Positions 1 through 4,772 of a DNA stretch of 5,226 bases are shown here, piece after piece. The DNA comes from Synergistales bacterium (lineage in GTDB: Bacteria > Synergistota > Synergistia > Synergistales > Aminobacteriaceae). Each line of letters opens with the position of its first letter. The first letter of the stretch is position 1. Both the position numbers and the translations under genes were made by a program. Under the pieces are notes generated by a model. That model searched no databases, was not told the DNA's origin, and worked only from the letters and a program-made list of their open reading frames with translations. Location of the stretch: contig BOCC01000138.1 of the NCBI GenBank assembly GCA_026002715.1, forward strand, positions 1 through 5,226. The letters run 5' to 3'.

Positions 1-2
1 GT

Positions 3-92
3 GACGAACGGATCGTTGCTTACATCTACGACAAAATGGACGATACGGAACACGGTCATAAGGTTGAGCGCAAATCCAAAACAAAAGGATAA
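3..92 (+). CDS. C-terminal end of an unidentified protein (5' end outside window)
   Basis: An open frame enters from the left edge and ends at a TAA at 90-92, giving 29 residues. The end is strongly charged and lysine-rich (HKVERKSKTKG), and the part before it, ERIVAYIYDKMDD, has the look of a folded helix/strand segment. I do not recognise the family. It is on the opposite strand to all intact genes in the window. It is followed 32 bases later by another plus-strand start with a good ribosome binding site, so the two could have been co-transcribed. Because only the tail is visible, a random open frame cannot be excluded; the sensible residue composition and the downstream ribosome site favour a real gene end. 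Confidence 0.45.
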   Translation, partial: DERIVAYIYDKMDDTEHGHKVERKSKTKG

Positions 93-124
93 TATCGCTC
101 TCCGTTACAGGAAGGATTGAGAAA

Positions 125-268
125 ATGGCTACGCCAAAAGAACTTGACTACATACGAGAAGAAGACATCTTGGTGTAGCCGAGCTTGTCGTCAAGTTCGC
201 CGTCAAGTTCGCCTTCAAGACCATTCTCGAGGACTGCTACCGTCCACTCAACGCTTATATGCGTCCGT
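125..268 (+). pseudogene. Short plus-strand ORF, probably a frameshifted remnant
   Basis: An ATG at 125 is preceded by AGGAAGGA at 109-116 with an 8-base spacer, an excellent translation start. The frame gives only 17 residues (MATPKELDYIREEDILV) before TAG at 176-178. Shifting frame around 170-175 gives a further protein-like stretch (VAELVVKFAVKFAFK, then ILEDCYRPLNAYMR) that stays open past the 3' end of the convergent thioesterase gene. A real start followed by a plausible continuation in another frame suggests a decayed or truncated gene; a genuine 17-residue peptide is the alternative. The continuation includes a 12-bp tandem duplication. No family is recognised, and the right-hand limit is set only by where the opposing gene ends. 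Confidence 0.3.
190..213. repeat. 12-bp tandem duplication GTCAAGTTCGCC x2
   Basis: GTCAAGTTCGCC occurs twice head to tail at 190-201 and 202-213, followed by a partial third copy (TTCAAG). The unit is a multiple of three and encodes VKFA-VKFA in the continuation frame of the small plus-strand remnant. It looks like replication slippage. The first copy also sits in a weak hairpin with the upstream GAGCTTG, but there is no T-tract, so it is not a terminator. Confidence 0.8.
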
Positions 269-675
269 CAGCTATTTCGCGCTTGCGCCTTCGCCATAAA
301 CCGTTCACGGTCTACAATAACCCTTGTGTGCGTTCCATGTCCTATTTCACCGGCATCGTCATGAGCGTACACCTCGAAGTCAATCACTCGTCCGTTTACT
401 GAAGTAATCGTTGCGGTTGCCGCGATTTCAGCGTTTAGCGGGCTTGCCGCCGTATGTGCTACGGAGATAGCTGTTCCGACCGAGGTCTGCCCGTCGTCAA
501 GCGTATCGGATAACGCTTTGCAGGCGGCTTGTTCTATAAGGGCAATCATCATAGGTGTCGCAAAAACCTCCAAACTACCGCTGCCAACTGTTCGCGCCGT
601 ATTATGTTCGGTAACGACCGCGCTGGCCGTCGCCGACTTGCCAAGCGTCATTTTTGTTTCCGTTGAGTTTGGCAT
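268..675 (-). CDS. FlK-like hotdog-fold acyl-CoA thioesterase
   Basis: This 135-residue cytoplasmic protein belongs to the thioesterase group typified by fluoroacetyl-CoA thioesterase FlK: a single hotdog domain, normally a dimer, hydrolysing short acyl-CoA. Seen in the sequence are FATPMMIALIEQAA (37-50) on the central helix and VGTAISVAHTAASP (66-79). Thr40, Glu48 and His74 have the spacing of the FlK triad as I recall it (Thr42, Glu50, His76). A C-terminal strand HGTHTRVIVDRERF ends the fold. The start at 675 is chosen because AGAGGGA lies 7 bases upstream and the length fits the family; the open frame extends back to 891, but that part is not protein-like. The gene lies beyond the terminator of the aldolase/aminotransferase operon and so needs its own promoter. 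FlK-like proteins are widespread in organisms that never meet fluoroacetate, so the natural substrate is probably another small acyl-CoA. Confidence 0.85.
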   Translation of the reverse strand: MPNSTETKMTLGKSATASAVVTEHNTARTVGSGSLEVFATPMMIALIEQAACKALSDTLDDGQTSVGTAISVAHTAASPLNAEIAATATITSVNGRVIDFEVYAHDDAGEIGHGTHTRVIVDRERFMAKAQARNS

Positions 676-945
676 AAACTTTCCCTCTGCTTTCCTTGTA
701 AGTTGTACAACAAAGCGCCGAAATACGTCACTGTTTTCTCCCCCTCGGTGTAGCCCGTCATGCATTCGCCGCAGCCTTCGTGTCGAATGGGAAGAACCGG
801 ACGAATTGAACCGTGATCGCCAAACTTTACACTGACTAAATATAGCTGACAGGAACAATATTTCCCGCGCCAAGCGGTAGGGGTGAGTCATACATGCAAA
901 CTACGCCGCCCGGCGCAACTTCGAGTCCAAATAGCCTACGAAATT
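676..945. other. Intergenic region upstream of the thioesterase gene
   Basis: Together with the terminator this makes about 330 bases without a gene. On the minus strand the open frame of the thioesterase continues through it but encodes an arginine/serine-rich, low-quality sequence with no domain. A weak minus-strand promoter candidate is CTGTCA, 17 bases, TAAAGT around 830-853; each box matches only 4 of 6 consensus bases. A small GC palindrome CGCCG-CC-CGGCG lies at 904-915. No RNA gene or second coding region was found. Confidence 0.5.
702..711. promoter_or_regulatory. Perfect palindrome GTTGTACAAC in thioesterase leader, possible operator
   Basis: A 10-bp perfect palindrome lies 27 bases upstream of the thioesterase start, with a related TTGTA half-site directly beside it (696-700). 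Its position in the 5' leader would suit a repressor site. No regulator gene is present in the window, and a 10-bp palindrome can occur by chance. Confidence 0.2.
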
Positions 946-990
946 AAACAAAAAACTCGCGCCTCCAAATTGTATGGAGGCGCGAGTTTT
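946..990 (-). terminator. Strong intrinsic terminator of the minus-strand aldolase/aminotransferase operon
   Basis: AAAACTCGCGCCTCCA (952-967) pairs perfectly over 16 bp with TGGAGGCGCGAGTTTT (975-990) around a 7-base loop. On the minus strand the stem is followed by TTTTTTGTTT, a proper U-tract, and it begins only 16 bases after the aminotransferase stop. On the plus strand there are just four T residues after the stem, so its main job is to end minus-strand transcripts. It separates the operon from the thioesterase gene. Confidence 0.93.
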
Positions 991-1006
991 CATATCATAA
1001 ATATAC

Positions 1007-2164
1007 TTATTCTTTTACTAACCCGGCTTGCAGAACTCCCAATCCCTTGCCGAGTTCTATCTTGCAGCCGCATTTGACGCAGGCGCGTTCTATGGAGGCT
1101 ATTGTCCCCACTAAGATATGTTTGTCGATATTGCCCATGTGTCCAAGGCGGAAGCCCTTGCCGGCGTACTCCGCGAGACAGCCGGCGGACTGAACGCCCT
1201 CCTCGGCCAATTTTGCCCGGAACGCCGCGTCGTCGATGCCTGAGCCGTCGGGGTAGAAGAAAATCGAGAGAGTGGGCGCGCGGTTTTCTTTGGATGCCGC
1301 CGTTTTGAAGCCAATGGCCTCCATAGCGGAGACAAATATAGCGGCCTGCCTGGTGTGTCGGGCGTAGCGCTCCTCCAAGCCCTCTTCTTTTATGAGCCGA
1401 ACCCCTTCTTTGAGCGCCCAGATCATGTTGATGGCCGGAGTGCCCCAGTATTTGGACGGGTCGTTCATGATGGGAATCCAGCGCTCGAAATCGAAATAGG
1501 ACTCCGGGATCGTTCCTAATGCTTTGCGCTTCTCGACGGCCCGTTTGTTCGCCCAGAGTATGGCAAGGCCGGGAGCCACACCGAAGGCTTTTTGGCTGCA
1601 ACTGAACAACACGTCGATACCCCAGTCCATCCATGACTCCGCTCCCGCGGCAGCCGCGACGGCGTCTACGATAAACAGAACTTCGGGGTGTTTCTTTTTG
1701 AGCATCTCGCCTATCGCTTTGATTGGGGCTATAACACCCGTAGCCGTGTCCACGTGAGTAACGGTGATGGCGGAATATTTCTTTTTGGAAAGCTCGGCGT
1801 CAATTTGTTCCGGTGTGTAGACCGTCCCCCATGCCGCCTTCAGCACGTCGGTGCATAGCCCCTTGCGGGCGCATATGTCGATGAAGCGGTCGCCGAAGAA
1901 GCCGTGAGAGCAAACCAGAACATTTTCACCGCTCTTTGTGACGTTGGCGACGGCCATTTCCATAGCCATGGTTCCGGTGCCGGCGACGACAAAAGCCTCG
2001 CCGTCGCAGCGCCACATGGCCTTGAGGTCGGCGACGAGCTCTTTAAAATCAGCGATGAAGCCTGCGTCGCCAAACGCGACGGTCTCGCGCGCCATCTGAT
2101 CCTGAATAGAACGGACGACGGGAGTGGGGCCGGGGATCATAAGCAGTTTAGGTGTTTTAACCAC
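1007..2164 (-). CDS. Class V (AGXT-like) PLP aminotransferase, probable alanine/serine-glyoxylate transaminase
   Basis: This 385-residue enzyme has the usual family length and is complete. Class V aminotransferases of the AGXT group move an amino group from alanine, serine or aspartate to glyoxylate or pyruvate. Visible landmarks are LMIPGPTPV (8-16) at the N-terminus, AGTGTMAME (61-69) for the PLP phosphate, FIVDAVAA (164-171) with Asp167 for the pyridine nitrogen, SCSQKAFGVAPG (188-199) with Schiff-base Lys192, and FRLGHMGN (338-345) with the substrate-carboxylate Arg339. The start is a GTG, fixed by AAGGAGGG six bases upstream. The C-terminus carries three clustered cysteines (CVKCGC, 362-367). 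The gene follows the 4-hydroxy-2-oxoglutarate aldolase-like gene by 30 bases and precedes the terminator, so it is the last cistron. Glyoxylate from the aldolase is the natural candidate amino acceptor, giving glycine. Phosphonate- or aspartate-using members of the fold cannot be ruled out. Confidence 0.9.
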   Translation of the reverse strand: MVKTPKLLMIPGPTPVVRSIQDQMARETVAFGDAGFIADFKELVADLKAMWRCDGEAFVVAGTGTMAMEMAVANVTKSGENVLVCSHGFFGDRFIDICARKGLCTDVLKAAWGTVYTPEQIDAELSKKKYSAITVTHVDTATGVIAPIKAIGEMLKKKHPEVLFIVDAVAAAAGAESWMDWGIDVLFSCSQKAFGVAPGLAILWANKRAVEKRKALGTIPESYFDFERWIPIMNDPSKYWGTPAINMIWALKEGVRLIKEEGLEERYARHTRQAAIFVSAMEAIGFKTAASKENRAPTLSIFFYPDGSGIDDAAFRAKLAEEGVQSAGCLAEYAGKGFRLGHMGNIDKHILVGTIASIERACVKCGCKIELGKGLGVLQAGLVKE

Positions 2165-2170
2165 AACAAA

Positions 2171-2178
2171 CCCTCCTT
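2171..2178 (-). promoter_or_regulatory. Ribosome binding site AAGGAGGG deciding a GTG start
   Basis: On the minus strand AAGGAGGG ends six bases before the GTG at 2164. It is a near-perfect anti-16S match and fixes the GTG (valine codon) as the aminotransferase start; no ATG is available nearby in that frame. Confidence 0.85.
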
Positions 2179-2194
2179 AATTGTAAAAAATGAA

Positions 2195-3094
2195 TTATTT
2201 ATATTTTCCCAGCAAGCCTAATTTTTCGATCTGAGCTTTGATGTCGGTGACCGCCGCGTCGTTGGCGGGTTGTATGGGTAAGCGTGGAGCGCCGCCAAAG
2301 AAGCCCACCAGATCCATCGCCGCCTTCATGCCGCCTATCCCGTAGCGGCTTGTCACGCAGGCGTTGAGCTGCAGAATGTCAAGCTGGATTTTGCGCGCTT
2401 TGCCGTATTCCCCCTTCGCGCTCAGCGCGTACATCTCGGCGCACATGTCGGGCGCGACGTTTGCCACGGCCAAAGTTCCGCCTTTGCCGCCTAAGGCCGT
2501 CGTCGCGAAGAGGTAGCTTCCCGAGCCGGCGAACACGGAAAAGTCTGGCGGAACGGAAGCGAGAATCTCCGAAATCTGGACGATATTTCCGCCTGAGTCC
2601 TTGACTCCCACGATATTTTTGTGGGCGGAGAGCTTTATAACAAGGCTTGATGACAGATTGATACCGCTGTTCCCGGGCATGTTGTAGATCATCACCGGCA
2701 CGGGGGAGGCGTCGGCGACGGCGGTATAGAACTTTTCGAGTGTTGGTTCGTTGAGGTCCCGTTTGTAATAACAGGGGTTTATAACCAACGCGGCGTCGGC
2801 GCCCCTGTCCGCGGCGCCCTTCGTGAGGTCGATTGTTTCTTTCAGGGACTCGCAGCCCGTGCCGGCTATGAGAAGTTTGTCTTTTGAAATGCCCTTTCGG
2901 ATGGCCTGTATCAGGTCGAGTTTTTCCTGATGAGAAAGCATGGTAAACTCTCCGTTGCTGCCCAGCGCCACGATGCCGGCAAGTCCCGTTTTGTCGAACT
3001 TCGCCAAGTTGTCGGAGAACTTTCCGAAGTCGATGTTTCCGTCTCCCTGAAACGTGGTCGCTATTGGAGCGAACACACCTTCGATCTTTTTCAT
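2195..3094 (-). CDS. DapA-superfamily aldolase, probable 4-hydroxy-2-oxoglutarate aldolase (HOGA-like)
   Basis: A complete 299-residue class I (Schiff-base) TIM-barrel lyase of the DHDPS/NAL family. Key positions are GSNGEF (45-50), PCYYKRD (107-113), YNMPGNSG (137-144) with catalytic Tyr137, and GVKDSGGN (163-170) with Schiff-base Lys165. True dihydrodipicolinate synthases have GTTGE and an arginine in YNVPGRTG for the aspartate-semialdehyde carboxylate; here these are GSNGE and Asn142. The replacements, together with LLIAGTGCES, GADAALVINPCYY, NIVGVKDSGGN and the NACVTSRYGIGGMKAAMD region, closely follow vertebrate HOGA1 as I remember it. The inferred reaction is 4-hydroxy-2-oxoglutarate to pyruvate plus glyoxylate. 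The ATG start has AAGGAGAG seven bases upstream. The downstream neighbour is a glyoxylate-type aminotransferase, which supports the assignment. Other pyruvate-dependent lyases of this superfamily remain possible. Confidence 0.9.
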   Translation of the reverse strand: MKKIEGVFAPIATTFQGDGNIDFGKFSDNLAKFDKTGLAGIVALGSNGEFTMLSHQEKLDLIQAIRKGISKDKLLIAGTGCESLKETIDLTKGAADRGADAALVINPCYYKRDLNEPTLEKFYTAVADASPVPVMIYNMPGNSGINLSSSLVIKLSAHKNIVGVKDSGGNIVQISEILASVPPDFSVFAGSGSYLFATTALGGKGGTLAVANVAPDMCAEMYALSAKGEYGKARKIQLDILQLNACVTSRYGIGGMKAAMDLVGFFGGAPRLPIQPANDAAVTDIKAQIEKLGLLGKYK

Positions 3095-3153
3095 TGAAGC
3101 TCTCTCCTTAATTCGTCAGATTAAAATATAGGCAATTGTTGACCAGTCATAAT

Positions 3154-3159
3154 ATTATA
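3154..3159 (-). promoter_or_regulatory. Consensus -10 box (TATAAT) in AT-rich gap, possible internal promoter
   Basis: The 83 bases between the dehydrogenase stop and the aldolase start are strikingly AT-rich, unlike the coding flanks, and contain a perfect minus-strand TATAAT. No convincing -35 box is seen 16-18 bases upstream, and no hairpin terminator is present. It could give the aldolase and aminotransferase genes their own transcript with a leader of about 50 bases. Confidence 0.3.
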
Positions 3160-3177
3160 TATTATTATTCCGATGGT

Positions 3178-4122
3178 TTAGGATTTTTTAAAACTCCGGA
3201 TTTTTTTAAGAGCGTGGATAATGAACTCGTTTCTCTGACGCTCGAGCGTCTTCATATCCTTTACCGACCAGTCGTAAATACCCTTGCCGGTTTTGTATCC
3301 CAATTGTCCGCTCGCGAGGAGGTCGCGCATAAGGGGGGCGGCCTCCGTTCTGGGGCTTATGGACGGCAGCACCGTATTCTGTACGGATGCGCAGAGGTCT
3401 ATCCCCACAGCATCTACGTGCTCGAGCGGCCCCCAGACAGGAAAGCGGATGCCCATGCCAGATTTGACAGCTCTGTCCACGTCCTCGGCGGAGGCCAACC
3501 CAATTTCGACCATATTGACGGCTTCCCTTATAACGGCCTGTAAAATCCGGTTTCCCAACTGTCCCGGCAAATCTCGCTTCACCAAGACGGCTGCCTTGCC
3601 CCAGCGATCTAACTCTTCTCTGACGGCGACGGCCATCTCCATAGAGCTTTTTTCCCCTACCACGACCTCCACAAGGGGGGCGAGATGGGCGGGAAACCAG
3701 AAATGGGCCGTGAGCGCGCGATCCGGATGCTTCATCTTAGCGGCGATGTCGGTGATTCGGAGGCCGGATGTATTGGAGAGTATAGGCACGTCCGTGGGCA
3801 GCAGACCGTCGAGCTTAGCGAAGAGGTTCTGCTTGGCTTCCAGATTTTCGGTGATGGTCTCGATGACCCACCTTGCGCCGGGAAGCGCGCTCTCAAGATT
3901 GGAGGTTCCGGATAAAAGCTCCGAAGCTGATTTTTCAGCTTCCGCCGTGGCCAGATCGTTATCAAAGAGCTCTTTGCACTGAGCGAGAGCGTCGCCGCGA
4001 GCCTTTTCCGCCTTTTCCTGAAGCCTATTGAACAGGACTGTTTTGTTTCCAGCCAACACGCTGACGGCCGCGATGCCTATTCCCATCAGACCGGAACCCA
4101 CTACCACAACAGTATCCCTCAT
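3178..4122 (-). CDS. 3-hydroxyacyl-CoA dehydrogenase family NAD(P)-dependent oxidoreductase
   Basis: A complete 314-residue protein with an N-terminal Rossmann domain and one C-terminal helical domain, the size of short 3-hydroxyacyl-CoA/3-hydroxybutyryl-CoA dehydrogenases and their L-gulonate and carnitine dehydrogenase relatives. Visible are VVVGSGLMGIGIA (6-18) for the dinucleotide, SNTSG (116-120), AHFWFPAHLAPLVEVV (139-154) with catalytic His140 and Glu152, GQLGNRIL (187-194) with Asn191, and GQLGYKTGKGIYDW (272-285) typical of the C-terminal domain. At the end of the second strand an acidic residue is expected for NAD; here it reads FNR, suggesting NADP may be used. The ATG at 4122 is chosen over an in-frame GTG at 4134 because the GAGGAG ribosome site overlaps the GTG. 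It is coupled to the ferredoxin upstream. The oxidised substrate is some beta-hydroxy acid or its CoA ester; the sequence does not say which. Confidence 0.88.
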   Translation of the reverse strand: MRDTVVVVGSGLMGIGIAAVSVLAGNKTVLFNRLQEKAEKARGDALAQCKELFDNDLATAEAEKSASELLSGTSNLESALPGARWVIETITENLEAKQNLFAKLDGLLPTDVPILSNTSGLRITDIAAKMKHPDRALTAHFWFPAHLAPLVEVVVGEKSSMEMAVAVREELDRWGKAAVLVKRDLPGQLGNRILQAVIREAVNMVEIGLASAEDVDRAVKSGMGIRFPVWGPLEHVDAVGIDLCASVQNTVLPSISPRTEAAPLMRDLLASGQLGYKTGKGIYDWSVKDMKTLERQRNEFIIHALKKIRSFKKS

Positions 4123-4133
4123 CGTTACGACCA

Positions 4134-4140
4134 CTCCTCA
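4134..4140 (-). promoter_or_regulatory. Ribosome binding site TGAGGAG overlapping the upstream stop codon
   Basis: The TGA that ends the ferredoxin is the first three bases of TGAGGAG, the ribosome site for the dehydrogenase ATG 11 bases further on. This arrangement implies translational coupling of the two genes and settles the dehydrogenase start at 4122 rather than 4134. Confidence 0.75.
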
Positions 4141-4293
4141 CTCGATAGCGCCGAAGGGGCAAGCCTTGACGCAAGCCGGCTTCAGACCTGTTTTTCGACG
4201 TTTCGCGCATGGTTCGCAGCTACGCTCGCCCCCGTCCAAGCAGGCCACTAAACAAGCTCCGCAATTTACGCATAGCGAATTCGGCTTCGGCAT
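4138..4293 (-). CDS. Small two-[4Fe-4S] ferredoxin-like protein, possibly a truncated iron-sulfur subunit
   Basis: Fifty-one residues with eight cysteines in two sets: CVNCGACLVAC (8-18), and CEPC (26-29) completed by CVKACP (41-46). The second half (CAKRRKTGLKPACVKACPFGAI as two joined parts) resembles the last cluster region of DmsB/HycB-type electron-transfer subunits. Such proteins pass low-potential electrons in the cytoplasm or at a membrane enzyme. The start at 4293 has AAGGA eight bases upstream; an ATG at 4302 is the alternative. The frame is open upstream and continuous with the maturase remnant, so the visible ferredoxin may be a complete small gene or the C-terminal end of a larger one cut by the intron relic. 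Its stop overlaps the dehydrogenase ribosome site, implying a functional link between the two. Confidence 0.7.
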   Translation of the reverse strand: MPKPNSLCVNCGACLVACLDGGERSCEPCAKRRKTGLKPACVKACPFGAIE

Positions 4294-4673
4294 TCCGCTC
4301 ATCCTTGCAACGCTTTTTTCTGATTCGCTTTGATTATCAGCCCTGAGCTCAATTTTTTCAAGTCGGTTCAGCATTCGGAAGCTCGTATATTTAACATACT
4401 CACAGAACTTCTGTATCATTTTGAAGTTCCCGCTCACCCCGTAGTAGTTGTAGTGACCAAGAAGCGATACCCTGACTATCTTCATCGTATCTGAGATTGG
4501 TTTAGTCAACCTTGACCTGAGCCATTCCTTAACTGCTGCCCTCTTAGCCTTCAGTTTCTTCTTGCTTGTGCGCACGCTTGCGCAGTACTTTCCGCTTCTG
4601 GTTTGCGCGTTGAAGAAAGTGAAGCCAAGAAAGTCAAAGTCTTCCTTTGTTCCTTTGAATCGTCCGAAAGGTA

Positions 4674-4772
4674 TTACTCCGGCATTCAAAATTCGATAAA
4701 ATGTTCGTCAAAAGCCCTAAACTACAAAGCAGTTTCTAAAACTCGTTTTTCGATATTTTCGTGCCGGAGTAA
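4674..4772. mobile_element. 99-bp MITE with 13-bp terminal inverted repeats and TA target duplication (IS630/Tc1-mariner type)
   Basis: TATTACTCCGGCA at 4672-4684 is the exact reverse complement of TGCCGGAGTAATA at 4762-4774. Just inside, the ends remain similar (AAAATTCGA against AAAATATCGA), extending an imperfect repeat to about 24 bp. The outer TA pairs (4672-4673, 4773-4774) behave as a duplicated TA target: removing the element with one TA joins the maturase codons as ATA-CTA-CCT-TTC-GGA (I-L-P-F-G), the expected family sequence. There is no room for a transposase, so it is non-autonomous and would have been moved in trans. A small internal hairpin AGTTT-CTA-AAACT lies at 4731-4743. TA targeting points to the IS630/Tc1-mariner superfamily. 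Confidence 0.85.
4684..4711 (-). promoter_or_regulatory. Candidate outward promoter inside the MITE
   Basis: On the minus strand TTGACG (4711-4706, five of six consensus bases) is followed after 16 bases by TTGAAT (4689-4684, four of six). It points towards the ferredoxin and dehydrogenase genes. The insertion could therefore have brought a promoter to the operon, but the -10 box is weak and the element is AT-rich enough for chance matches. Confidence 0.25.

Noticed and set aside
181..198. GAGCTTG-TCGT-CAAGTTC hairpin as a terminator for the thioesterase gene
   Set aside because: The stem is short with a G-U pair and has no T-tract on either side.
676..891. Upstream extension of the thioesterase frame to 891
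   Set aside because: It encodes low-quality Arg/Ser-rich sequence with no domain. The ATG at 675 has a ribosome site and gives the family length.
910..935. TTCGAGTCC resembling a tRNA T-arm
   Set aside because: The flanking bases do not form a 5-bp stem, and no anticodon or acceptor stem can be built around it on either strand.
990..1634. Long minus-strand open frame of 214 codons within the aminotransferase
   Set aside because: It is a different frame of the same strand as a fully motif-supported aminotransferase, and its translation is Arg/His-rich with no domain.
2195..3094. Calling the aldolase dapA (lysine biosynthesis)
   Set aside because: GSNGE replaces GTTGE and Asn142 replaces the carboxylate-binding arginine. 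Overall motifs and the aminotransferase neighbour fit a HOGA-type enzyme better.
3146..3170. AT-rich run as a MITE or replication origin
   Set aside because: There are no paired long terminal repeats and no DnaA boxes; it is better explained as a promoter-like spacer.
3284..3982. 232-codon plus-strand open frame opposite the dehydrogenase
   Set aside because: It is antisense to a gene with all catalytic motifs and has no recognisable domain or ribosome site.
4138..4360. Group II intron domain V/VI hairpins downstream of the maturase
   Set aside because: No 34-base domain V-like hairpin is visible; the interval is coding for the ferredoxin.
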